Positions 16,092 through 25,360 of a stretch of 33,890 bases of DNA are shown here, piece after piece. Origin of the DNA: Microcaldota archaeon (GTDB lineage: Archaea; Micrarchaeota; Micrarchaeia; Anstonellales; J096). How positions within the stretch are numbered: position 1 is the stretch's first letter; the number at the start of each line of letters is the position of its first letter. The stretch is taken from the NCBI GenBank assembly GCA_027024255.1, contig JALVSQ010000003.1, positions 20,003 to 53,892 of the forward strand, given 5' to 3'. Made by a program: the position numbers and the translations under genes. Under the pieces are notes generated by a model. It was not told the DNA's origin and searched no databases. It worked only from the letters and a program-made list of their open reading frames with translations.

Positions 16092-19000
16092 GATTTTTCT
16101 CCTTCCAACAGACTTAGAATCTCTTTTCTCTTCTTCCTGTTGTTTGAAAGAAGCTGAGCATATTCCTCAGGCTTTTCAAGAGGATTCACTCCATCAAGTT
16201 CTGGCAACTCTGTTACTTCACCAAGCACCAACACATCTTCCTTTGTAATTACTTCTCCTTGCTTTAAACTAACCAACTTCTTTTTCACAGTAAGGAACTT
16301 CTTGTAGAAATCTTCATCAACGGGTTTTAGTCCTAATGCTCTTCTCTTTTTGTTAATTTCTTCAATTTCTTTCTTTAATTTAGATATTTTCTTGTCTATC
16401 AGTTTGGAACCTCCCTCCTCAACTGATTTAGATGCTTTTCTCAATCTTTTTTTGCTCTCTTTCAATTTACGAATCTTTTCCCATAACTCAACTGCTCTTC
16501 TGGCATCTCCCTGTATGTTTTTGAATGGGTCTCCCTTAAACAACGAAGCAACCTTATGGATTAATCCTGATTTAAACGCTTTTTCAGTTTCTTCAAGCAC
16601 ATCTTCCTCATACTCTGACTTTCCAGGAATAATAACAGAGAATTTACCATCTTCCCCTCTAAATATAACTGGCTGACCTATTATTGCTTTGTCTCCTTTC
16701 TTAACATACAGATGGGAAAACTCTGAAAGTGAAAAGGCCTCTACCTCAACTGATGTTAGCTTTGATATTTGCAAATCGATAGATGATGCTCGTTGAGAGT
16801 ACTTATCTTTTAATTTAACCAGATACTTGTGTATCTCACCCAATTTCATCTCATATAAATTAAATCTATCTCCCTCAGGTAATAACTCATTCAGCTTTGC
16901 CAAATCATCTCTCATCCTTTCAATTCTTTTTCTTTCAGTTCCTCTTTTGGATGAAAGAAGTTGTTTAATGCTCTTATCTTTATTGGTGTTAAATTGAGTC
17001 TCATAATTCTGATTGAGAATATCTATTAGTTTGGTGTACCTCAAATAGTTAATTCTCTCTGTTTCTAAGTATTTCATTCTTTTTATGATGAATCTCTCCG
17101 CCACATAAGCATAAAATGCTTGTTGATATCTCTCCCTTTCTTCTTTTTTCGCCTTTTCCATCTTTTTAGCTAACTTATTTACATCTGAAATCTCCTTTTC
17201 ATTTAAACCTGTAAATGGGTCATCAAACATGAAATCCGACCATCTCTGCTTGTAGATAGTAAGAAGCAGAATTTCACCATCTGAGAAGGTGCTCACCTTC
17301 TCTGGATTTTTATCTGAAATACTTGTTACATAAGCAGAGTAGAAAGGCAATGCTTTATAATCTAAAAGGCTCTTTACCTTCTCATAAGAAACCTTTCCAG
17401 TAATTTTTTCCATGGTTTCTCTTACCATTTCGCTTTCCATGATTTTATATACTGTTGCTCTTCCTTCCTTAAATTTGTCTAATTTCTTGTCAAGGGATTC
17501 CACATCCACTCCAAACTTATCGAGTTGATCTCTGTATTTCTGTAAACCTTCTCTTTCTTCTTTAGTCTCAGCCGCTAAGTAACTTAGTATATAAGAGGAA
17601 AGAAGCCACCTCCCTGCATCAAAGCTCTTTTCTGCATCCAAAGGGAGTAGCAACTTAAACAAGTTTGAATCCGCCAACTTGAAGTACTGGTTATATTCAC
17701 CCATTTCAAGAAGTTGAACCACAAAACCTTGCTTATATTTTTCTATTAATATATCTCTTATCTTATTTTTCCCTAATAAACCAACAAGCCTGTTTGAAGG
17801 TAATTCTTTAATGCCATACTGTTCAGCCAATCTAGCCATTTGTTTTTCGTATTTCCTTCTAATCTCTAACATTTTCTTTGCAGAACTCTCTACAGTTTTT
17901 GTTTGTCTTTTATATATTCTCTCCCTCGCTTTTTTAAGAAAGTTATCGTCTCCCTTTCCTTTCTTTATGATAAAACCAAAATATCCTTCATCCATCGCCT
18001 CATTATACTCCTTACCCAGCACATCTTTTGCATCCTCACGAGACAGGTAAAGCAGTTTCAATAATTCTTGTGCTTCTTCCCTCTTTTCAGGAACTAATGT
18101 CTCAAGGCTTGTCTCTACAACAGGGTCATATCTAGTTTCATATGTCTTCCCTCCTCTTTTTACCGTTATTTTATTATTTTGGCTATCAACCTTTATCTCC
18201 ATTACTTTATTGCCATTCTCATCAATAAATTTGAATGTACCTCCTGTTTCTTCTACTTTTATTTCACCTCTATATGCCCTATCAAGAATCTCAACCGTAT
18301 TATTGTCTATTGAAAATTTGCTCTTTCCAGCCTTTCCAATCGTTTGAAGTGTATAAATCCTCACAATTCCTTCTAAGGGAATACTCTGCTGATTTATTTT
18401 AACATAAGGCAGGTATTGCTTAACATCAGGAGAACTGCTGTTGAAATAGATTCCATCTTTTCCAAAATATAAAATTGGTTTTTTGATAGCCTCTAAAAAC
18501 TGCTTATAAGCCTGCTCCCGTAGAGATGGATCTAAGCCCGCTTCTGAAGGTGGATTAAAAGATATAATTCCCATCGAAAATAAAGCCTTATTAAACCCAT
18601 AAGGATTTTGGAAGTAAGTTAGTTGAAAACCAAGATTTCCTAAAAGTTGATAAGCAGGTATCACGAGCTTGATAAATTGTTCCTCAACTTTCCCAATTTC
18701 TTGTCTCTCTTTTTCATCTAACTCTTTAATAACTCTCTGCCACTCAAGGTTGGTTAAAATTCCAGGAGCAGTCTCAATCATGTGATAAACAGCCCATCGC
18801 GAATAATCAAAAGCAAATTCACCACCTTTTTTACCAAGAAGCTCAAGCCCACTTAATTTTTCACCTGCATAGAGAAAACCAGTAGAAAGGGCCATCAGGA
18901 TTACTCCTTCACCTATGTTTTTCACCAGCTTGAGCCCCTGAAGCTTCAATATATCCTTGAATGTTTTATCTGGTTTGGCTTCAAGTTCTGCTATTTTTTC

Positions 19001-20056
19001 CACAAGCCTCTTTCCTTCCAGTTTTTGAATAATACCTGCTCCTACACCTGAAGGAAGATTGATAGCAGCTCCTACATGTCCCAAAAGCCTTCTGAAAGAA
19101 AGGCCTTCTTTTCTTCCTTTTTGCGAATCTTTTCTTTTCAAAGTAGCTTCTTCTATCACCTTAGGAGAAAATAAAAGTCTGTTTTGTCCCTTGGATTCTG
19201 GTGAAAACAGTAAATTCTTTCTTCCTTTTCCTTCTCGTGAAAATAAAAGATTCTCTCCCTTACCTTTTACTTTTTTCTTCTTCCCTTCAACCTTTGTTTT
19301 CTTTTTTCTATCAGCCATCATAGTAGCTGCCCTTCCAGCCATAAACAATTTTTTAGCAGTACTAATTCTCTCTCTCCTTACACCTGCCTCTTCAAAGCCT
19401 GCCCTTATGTTAGAAGGTCTCACCAATCTTGGATTTCTAAGCATATCAAAGCTGAACCATATAAACGGGTTGTTGCCTGTCATCAGCATTACTCCAATTA
19501 TAGTGCCAAGAGCAATAATCAAAGGAAAGCATACGGAAAGGTTGGTTACATTCACTCCAACCTGCCTTGAAATGGTTGTTGATGTTGAAATTACAGCGGG
19601 TCTTAACCTGAGTTCCTCTCCATTAACAGTTGCTTTCTCTTTATTAACTGAAAAGCCCACACAATCCTTAATATCATCAATTGAGTTAATATTCAACTCG
19701 CTTAAACATTCCCTAAAAGCGCACTCCTTAGCAGGGTCATAATAACAAAACATGAACCTGTAATACTTGCTCTCATCTGAATCTTTGGGAACAACTACTT
19801 TACCATCACTATTTGTATTTGCTTTGCAAATACTCTCAAGGCCTTTGCTTCCATACTTCTCAACAAATATAATAGCATTTTTAACAGGTTTAAAATCTCC
19901 ATCTACAAAAGCATAAAGGGAAACCTCAATGTTTTGGCCCTCTTTAAGCACCATTTTAGTTGGATAGGAGTTTGCATAATCTTCAATGCTAAGGCATGAT
20001 AATGAAAACCCTATGCTGAGCAAAAAAAGCAAAACAACCAATCTTTTCGCATTCAT
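16088..20056 (-). CDS. very large signal-anchored protein: short ectodomain, one TM, ~1100-aa charged, partly coiled-coil C-terminal region
   Basis: 1322-aa ORF; N-terminal signal peptide MNAKRLVVLLFLLSIGFSLSC, Ig/carboxypeptidase-regulatory-like ectodomain, TM LSVCFPLIIALGTIIGVMLM near residue 180, then a K/E-rich region. Confidence 0.9.
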   Translation of the reverse strand: MNAKRLVVLLFLLSIGFSLSCLSIEDYANSYPTKMVLKEGQNIEVSLYAFVDGDFKPVKNAIIFVEKYGSKGLESICKANTNSDGKVVVPKDSDESKYYRFMFCYYDPAKECAFRECLSELNINSIDDIKDCVGFSVNKEKATVNGEELRLRPAVISTSTTISRQVGVNVTNLSVCFPLIIALGTIIGVMLMTGNNPFIWFSFDMLRNPRLVRPSNIRAGFEEAGVRRERISTAKKLFMAGRAATMMADRKKKTKVEGKKKKVKGKGENLLFSREGKGRKNLLFSPESKGQNRLLFSPKVIEEATLKRKDSQKGRKEGLSFRRLLGHVGAAINLPSGVGAGIIQKLEGKRLVEKIAELEAKPDKTFKDILKLQGLKLVKNIGEGVILMALSTGFLYAGEKLSGLELLGKKGGEFAFDYSRWAVYHMIETAPGILTNLEWQRVIKELDEKERQEIGKVEEQFIKLVIPAYQLLGNLGFQLTYFQNPYGFNKALFSMGIISFNPPSEAGLDPSLREQAYKQFLEAIKKPILYFGKDGIYFNSSSPDVKQYLPYVKINQQSIPLEGIVRIYTLQTIGKAGKSKFSIDNNTVEILDRAYRGEIKVEETGGTFKFIDENGNKVMEIKVDSQNNKITVKRGGKTYETRYDPVVETSLETLVPEKREEAQELLKLLYLSREDAKDVLGKEYNEAMDEGYFGFIIKKGKGDDNFLKKARERIYKRQTKTVESSAKKMLEIRRKYEKQMARLAEQYGIKELPSNRLVGLLGKNKIRDILIEKYKQGFVVQLLEMGEYNQYFKLADSNLFKLLLPLDAEKSFDAGRWLLSSYILSYLAAETKEEREGLQKYRDQLDKFGVDVESLDKKLDKFKEGRATVYKIMESEMVRETMEKITGKVSYEKVKSLLDYKALPFYSAYVTSISDKNPEKVSTFSDGEILLLTIYKQRWSDFMFDDPFTGLNEKEISDVNKLAKKMEKAKKEERERYQQAFYAYVAERFIIKRMKYLETERINYLRYTKLIDILNQNYETQFNTNKDKSIKQLLSSKRGTERKRIERMRDDLAKLNELLPEGDRFNLYEMKLGEIHKYLVKLKDKYSQRASSIDLQISKLTSVEVEAFSLSEFSHLYVKKGDKAIIGQPVIFRGEDGKFSVIIPGKSEYEEDVLEETEKAFKSGLIHKVASLFKGDPFKNIQGDARRAVELWEKIRKLKESKKRLRKASKSVEEGGSKLIDKKISKLKKEIEEINKKRRALGLKPVDEDFYKKFLTVKKKLVSLKQGEVITKEDVLVLGEVTELPELDGVNPLEKPEEYAQLLSNNRKKRKEILSLLEGEKS
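19157..19262 (-). repeat. three tandem ~14-aa repeats within the 1322-aa protein
   Basis: Protein GKGENLLFSREGKGRKNLLFSPESKGQNRLLFSPK: LLFS[RP][EK] three times. Confidence 0.75.
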
Positions 20057-20084
20057 GATTAACTTTTAGTATCATCTTTTTTTA

Positions 20085-20166
20085 ATACTTTTTAAACTAA
20101 AACACCAACCCCCCTTAAAATAAACAATTCACAGGAATTTTTAAAAAACAATAATATCTAAGGTAA
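20085..20166. promoter_or_regulatory. divergent promoter region between the 1322-aa gene and the membrane-protein operon
   Basis: 114-bp intergenic region with A/T boxes 'actttttaaacta' and 'ggaatttttaaaaaac'; the latter lies ~25-35 bp upstream of ATG 20171, which would give a near-leaderless plus-strand mRNA. Confidence 0.45.
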
Positions 20167-20170
20167 TCGA

Positions 20171-21364
20171 ATGAAAAGGTTTATGATTTTACTTCTAATT
20201 GCATCACTCGTGTATTCTATAAACTACAGTTCATTAACCGCAGAGTTAAAAAGAACAATGCCTTTCATATTCATAGGAAACCTAATAGGTTTAATAATAG
20301 GGGTCCTTCAGCTTTACAGTGCCAAAATAACTTCCTCAACCTACTCAGAAGTAAATGCAAAGAATGAAATAAAGACAGTATTCATAAACATTCTTCTGGT
20401 TATAGCAACGTTAGCTCTCCTCTCTTCCTACACAGCAATTATGAATATATTTGTTGGAGGTGATGTATTCATAAAAGTAGAAACAACTCTTAACTCCATC
20501 ATAGATAGTTTATTCAACGCCCAAATATTCATCTCTCCCCTTTACATATGCCAGCAGGCTTTACCAACATTCTACATAGGGGGTGGAATAACAATCCCAA
20601 TACCAAAAGCGCCTATTGGTATTACTATGAATTCTCAGGTAAGCAAATTTATAAAATACTCTTTAACATCTGACTGGCTTTCAATAATATTGAATGTGTT
20701 AGCAACAAATGCAGGCATCTACGGAGTTTCAAAATTCCTTCTTTACTTTCTTCCATTTATAGGAGCTGCCCTATTCCTGCCTCTAGGTTTTTTCTTAAGA
20801 GGATTGTCTTTTACAAGGAGGATAGGCTCAACAATGGTTTCCATCGGACTTGTAATTCTCTTTATATTCCCGTGGATTACATACTTCTTTGCATATATAA
20901 GCAAAGAGATTATACTTCCAAAAACTAATGAATTAATCTCAAATAGTGATGTAAGAAAAGAAAGGACAGATGAAATGGCAGAATACAAAGATGTAGCCAA
21001 CACTATAAAAACATTCAAAGCTCTTGGAATTGGAATAAGAATTATGAGGTTCTCAGAGCCTCTAATTGAAAAAAGATTGCCTTATGGCATAGGTTATATT
21101 TTAGCAGCTTTGTTAAGAGCTTTATCTGTTTTATCATGGTTCTTTTTTTCAAGTCCATGGTTAGCGTTAAAATCCTCATCAGTGGATTCATTAATGAGCT
21201 TAATAAGCATGTACTTTCCCCTTGCCGAATACACAGCAATTGTTTCTATAACATCTCTGTTTTACGCAGTCGGGTTGGTCTTAAGCATACTTGGAGGTAT
21301 CAGGTCCGTTTCTCTTCTCTTAGGTGGAGAATACTTCCTTTACGGGGTGCAGAGTTATGTGTAA
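20171..21364 (+). CDS. polytopic membrane protein, VirB6/TrbL/CedA-like paralog 1
   Basis: 397 aa, signal-peptide-like N-terminus MKRFMILLLIASLVYS, motif A NEIKTVFINILLVIATLAL, motif B GFFLRGLSFTRRIGSTMVSIGLVILFIFP, C-terminal LSILGGIRSVSLLLGGEYF. Confidence 0.85.
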   Translation: MKRFMILLLIASLVYSINYSSLTAELKRTMPFIFIGNLIGLIIGVLQLYSAKITSSTYSEVNAKNEIKTVFINILLVIATLALLSSYTAIMNIFVGGDVFIKVETTLNSIIDSLFNAQIFISPLYICQQALPTFYIGGGITIPIPKAPIGITMNSQVSKFIKYSLTSDWLSIILNVLATNAGIYGVSKFLLYFLPFIGAALFLPLGFFLRGLSFTRRIGSTMVSIGLVILFIFPWITYFFAYISKEIILPKTNELISNSDVRKERTDEMAEYKDVANTIKTFKALGIGIRIMRFSEPLIEKRLPYGIGYILAALLRALSVLSWFFFSSPWLALKSSSVDSLMSLISMYFPLAEYTAIVSITSLFYAVGLVLSILGGIRSVSLLLGGEYFLYGVQSYV

Positions 21365-22319
21365 GCTCAACTTAAACATGATGCCCCTGACAGGAAGCGT
21401 TGTGCCTATTTTAATAATAATAAACGCATTAATAATAGCACTTTCCTACATCGGAAGTAAGTTCCAGAACGATAGAAAAGCAATGCTCTTTGCAAAAAAT
21501 GAAACAAAAGAGCTTTTCATCACGGTAATACTTGTAATAAGCACACCTGCTTTGATATATGCCTTTTGCCAGTTAACGAGCAGTTATCTTGGATTATTTG
21601 GTATAAATGATGACCCTACTTCTTATGCCCTATCAAAGCTGGTAGATATGGAAGATGAGATAAAGAATATGTTAATAAATGGTTATCATTCCCAGATAGA
21701 ACTAGTAAAGCAGAGCATGGATTATTCAGTTATCCCTGTTATAGTGCCTGTCAATTCAATTCAAGAAGTAAAGAAAGTTCCTCTGGCTGTTCTTTGCTTA
21801 AGCACAACTCAGGAAAGTGGAAAGCTTTACTGCCTTTTATCAATCAGCTTTATGAGTTATGCTCCTGATGCCGATTTAAATGCAAACATTCAGGTACTTG
21901 AAATTTACTCTCATACCCTATCCTCATATCTAAACTTAATCTCTGGCCAAAAAGCACTTTTGGAGTTCATAGCTACAACTGGATTCACAGTTCTGTTCTT
22001 CCTGGGTATTGTTCTAAGATTAATTCCACCTCTGAGAACAGCAGGCAACTTTATCTATCTGCTGGCTATTTCCTTAATAGTACTAGTGCCATTTTTCTAT
22101 TCAGTATTCCTTTCACTGTACAACAAAGAGCTAACTTCATCCATTTGTTCTAAAATAACTCTTCCTGAAATAAAACCGTTCAAATGCAATAGTGAGGTTA
22201 GTTTAATAAAGGTAGGGTTATTACTTCCATTTGGCATCCTTCTTCCAAACCTCATGCTTGCATTTGTCATAACATTTGTGAGCAGTGCTAAAAAGATATT
22301 TGAGTTCATAGAGGTGTAG
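21357..22319 (+). CDS. polytopic membrane protein, paralog 2
   Basis: ATG 21357 overlaps the upstream stop (ATGTGTAA) and follows SD ggggtg; track start is 21324. Motif A NETKELFITVILVISTPAL; motif B GIVLRLIPPLRTAGNFIYLLAISLIVLVP. Confidence 0.85.
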   Translation: MCKLNLNMMPLTGSVVPILIIINALIIALSYIGSKFQNDRKAMLFAKNETKELFITVILVISTPALIYAFCQLTSSYLGLFGINDDPTSYALSKLVDMEDEIKNMLINGYHSQIELVKQSMDYSVIPVIVPVNSIQEVKKVPLAVLCLSTTQESGKLYCLLSISFMSYAPDADLNANIQVLEIYSHTLSSYLNLISGQKALLEFIATTGFTVLFFLGIVLRLIPPLRTAGNFIYLLAISLIVLVPFFYSVFLSLYNKELTSSICSKITLPEIKPFKCNSEVSLIKVGLLLPFGILLPNLMLAFVITFVSSAKKIFEFIEV

Positions 22320-22320
22320 T

Positions 22321-24282
22321 ATGAAAAGGCTAATACTATTAATAGCAATGTTAAGCCTTGCTTATGCTCAATCCAGTTTAGTTGATTTTCTCCTCTCACT
22401 GAATCAAAAAACAGGTCCTGTATACAACTGGTTCATAGTCGGCTTCCTGGGAATTATAATATCAATAGCAATAGCTGTCTTAATGTTTGAGCTTTCAAAC
22501 ATATTTGGCATTCCTTATTTAAAAGCAATGTTCAACATAGAGATGAAAGAGGTTCTATTCACCGTCTTTCTTCTTCTCCTCCTGCATACTGTTGTTGATA
22601 TTCTTGATTTAGCATTTAAAGGATTGGGCCCCTTAGGAGGAATTACAGCCTACTGCCACTATTATGACCAGCCCAACTGCATAATCTCAACAACTGTCCA
22701 TTACATCGATGATAATATTGAGCTGAGCAAAAGAGCTTTATCCAATCTTCTCTCCAGATTCGAAAAAACATCAAGAAGGTCTTCGCTCTCATTAGCAGTA
22801 GGTATTGACAAACCAGAATTTGGTTATGCATCCATTTCATATGCCCTCGGAAGCAGTGGAGGTGATGCTGTTGAATCAAGAATTTTATGGGAACAATTAA
22901 CTCAAACATTAAGCCTGAGCTTTGGGTTCAGGGAAGGCCTTTTGTTTATAATTCAGTTTATAGGTCCTGTTGCTTTAAGCATGGGTGCTGTATTCAGATG
23001 TTTTATGCCAACAAGGAGGTTAGGAGCCACATTGATAGGAGTAGGTTTCTCCTTCTTTTATGCATTGCCTTTACTACTCCTCTTTTTCTACTCAATAAAC
23101 GAATCAGAAGGCATAGGACTATTAAATGAGGAAACTCATAACTGCCCTCCAGAATGCGGGCCCAACAACATAATCGGTTTCAGTGATAATGAAGTAATCA
23201 CAACTTCAAATGCGGGAGATTATCTTGCCTCTGCTTCTCCAGAACAAGTTTCTAAGTTCTTAGAAGGTGAAATAAAGGAGTTGAACATAAACGGAAACCA
23301 CTTCATTTCATGTGAATTTATATCCCAGAGTATTGGTAAAAATGTTTTTGCCTCATTCCCGGACATAACAAAGGAAAGATTGAAAAAGCTCAATGAATCA
23401 GGAGTTGATATTTATTTCTCTGTACTCCAATGTCCAAAAGTTTGTAGAAGAATACCTTATCCATCAGATATTCCTATTTGTAGAGATGCTGAAACAACCT
23501 GTTCAAAGATGTTTGAAATTGCGCCAAAATGTTTCAAAAAAGATTATGACTTTTCTTTACTCCAAAAGGAATTCATAGCACCTGACGGCAGTAAGAAGGC
23601 GTTAGCAAAACTCCTTCTTGAAACAAAGTGTTTTGATATACTCCCTCTAAAAGTGCCTTACAAATCAACACCATTCGTTTATTGTCCCAAGGAATGCAGG
23701 TTTTATTACAACACTGCAACCTCAGCAAGTGATGGGCCATGCAAAGGAGATAAAAAGTACGGAACGTATATGGATGAACCTGTTGATTTTGATAAGTGGA
23801 TTGAAAAGGATAAATGCAATTATGAATTCAAGAAATTCAACAAGCTATTTCAAAAGATTATATGCAAACCTGATGGAAGCTGTGAGGACATGTACAAAGG
23901 GAGCTTTAATCCAAGTGATATTTACTCAAAGGTTGAAGCTATGTTAAGAAACCCAAGCCCATCAAACATAAATGAAGTGGAAAGCATGTTAAAAAATATT
24001 CAATTCAGGATAGTGCATAAAGATGAAGATGCAAGTTGCTACAACCTCATAGGCATTCCTGACAGCTTTAGACATATCCCACCATTCATCGACTGCTCAA
24101 AGTGCTATGGGCAGGAACAATCGCTAACTTCAAATTCAATGCCCTATATTGTAACTGCCAGACTTTTCCTTGAAAATGTCGTCATTCCAACCATTGCTCT
24201 CGCCTTAACTATGTTTGCAGGAGCTGGACTATCCCAATACCTTGGTGGAGAAATGTTTGTTCCGGGTTACGGGAGGCTATAA
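22321..24282 (+). CDS. polytopic membrane protein, paralog 3, with ~350-aa Cys-rich insertion
   Basis: 653 aa; signal peptide MKRLILLIAMLSLAYAQ; motif A IEMKEVLFTVFLLLLLHT; motif B GAVFRCFMPTRRLGATLIGVGFSFFYALP; Cys-rich loop before the last TM; C-terminal AGLSQYLGGEMF. Confidence 0.87.
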   Translation: MKRLILLIAMLSLAYAQSSLVDFLLSLNQKTGPVYNWFIVGFLGIIISIAIAVLMFELSNIFGIPYLKAMFNIEMKEVLFTVFLLLLLHTVVDILDLAFKGLGPLGGITAYCHYYDQPNCIISTTVHYIDDNIELSKRALSNLLSRFEKTSRRSSLSLAVGIDKPEFGYASISYALGSSGGDAVESRILWEQLTQTLSLSFGFREGLLFIIQFIGPVALSMGAVFRCFMPTRRLGATLIGVGFSFFYALPLLLLFFYSINESEGIGLLNEETHNCPPECGPNNIIGFSDNEVITTSNAGDYLASASPEQVSKFLEGEIKELNINGNHFISCEFISQSIGKNVFASFPDITKERLKKLNESGVDIYFSVLQCPKVCRRIPYPSDIPICRDAETTCSKMFEIAPKCFKKDYDFSLLQKEFIAPDGSKKALAKLLLETKCFDILPLKVPYKSTPFVYCPKECRFYYNTATSASDGPCKGDKKYGTYMDEPVDFDKWIEKDKCNYEFKKFNKLFQKIICKPDGSCEDMYKGSFNPSDIYSKVEAMLRNPSPSNINEVESMLKNIQFRIVHKDEDASCYNLIGIPDSFRHIPPFIDCSKCYGQEQSLTSNSMPYIVTARLFLENVVIPTIALALTMFAGAGLSQYLGGEMFVPGYGRL

Positions 24283-24283
24283 T

Positions 24284-25360
24284 ATGAATGCAGTTTCAAT
24301 AATACTGCTCGCTGCCATGCCCTCATTAGCATTAGCTGTCCTTTTCTACATGCTTTCAAAAATACTGGACATTCAAAGCCTTTCCTTAATGTCCCAGGAT
24401 GAGATAAAGGAAATAGTCATAGGAACTATCTTCATCTCTTTAGCCTTCCTTATTTTTAATGGATTAATCAATGTAGCTTCCTACTATGTTATAGAAGGAT
24501 TTTACCCTGAAGGAATCACCGGAATAACAAATTACGATTTCAGGGAAGCTTCCCAAACTCTAATCGAGGAACTTTTCATTTCATTCAGCAAGGTTGAAGA
24601 AGCTCTCTACAATGCACAGGTTGAGCTTGAAAGTGTTGTTTATGCAACCAGGTCAACGAGCATAATTCAGGCAGGAAAAACAGATATATTTGGTGATACT
24701 CTTATAGGAAGAATGGTAAATGTCCTTCAGCATGCCTCTGCCTCAGAAGTGGGCTTTTCTCCATGTAAAGGATTAAGTGAAATACTGATTGTTCTTAGAG
24801 GAGTGAACAACAACATAAGACTTGCTTACACAGGCCTATGGGGTCACATAATTCTGATAAACCTTTCAGACACAATCGTGGCAATATTCCTGGCAATGGG
24901 TCTATTCTTGAGGTCCTTCAAAGTAACCAGAGGTATAGGAGGTTTTCTTATTGCTTTTGCCTTTGCTTTACTCCTTTATCAACCCATATCTTACCTGCTC
25001 CATAAATTTGTAATAAACTATATAAACGATGAGTATAAAGTTGACCTCTTAAACATTAAACAGAACGATATTGAAAAGGATTTAGAAAAAGCAGGATTCT
25101 ACTTTACAAAGAGTGGAAGTTACTGCGATGAGGGTAAAATATTCTCTGATGTAGAAAAAAGCTTGAGAAGCATGAGTACCGTAACAAAAGATCCAAAAGA
25201 AAACATAGTAGGAGTGATTACATTTGCAACAATAGGAGTTCTGCTCTCAGAAGGGTTTGCTGTCCTTACAATAATATCTGTGTCAGCAGGTCTATCAAAG
25301 CTCATGGGTGTAGAAATATCTCCATGGGTTCTATCAAACATAGCGAGGTTGAGATTATGA
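24284..25360 (+). CDS. polytopic membrane protein, paralog 4
   Basis: ATG 24284 preceded by cgggaggctata; track start 24215 lies inside paralog 3. Motif A DEIKEIVIGTIFISLAFLIF; motif B GLFLRSFKVTRGIGGFLIAFAFALLLYQP; C-terminal SAGLSKLMGVE. Confidence 0.86.
   Translation: MNAVSIILLAAMPSLALAVLFYMLSKILDIQSLSLMSQDEIKEIVIGTIFISLAFLIFNGLINVASYYVIEGFYPEGITGITNYDFREASQTLIEELFISFSKVEEALYNAQVELESVVYATRSTSIIQAGKTDIFGDTLIGRMVNVLQHASASEVGFSPCKGLSEILIVLRGVNNNIRLAYTGLWGHIILINLSDTIVAIFLAMGLFLRSFKVTRGIGGFLIAFAFALLLYQPISYLLHKFVINYINDEYKVDLLNIKQNDIEKDLEKAGFYFTKSGSYCDEGKIFSDVEKSLRSMSTVTKDPKENIVGVITFATIGVLLSEGFAVLTIISVSAGLSKLMGVEISPWVLSNIARLRL

Noticed and set aside
19059-19742. 227-aa plus-strand ORF antisense to the 1322-aa protein
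   Set aside because: Phe/Ser/Pro-rich complement of a Lys/Glu-rich coding region; the minus strand has an intact signal peptide and continuous frame.
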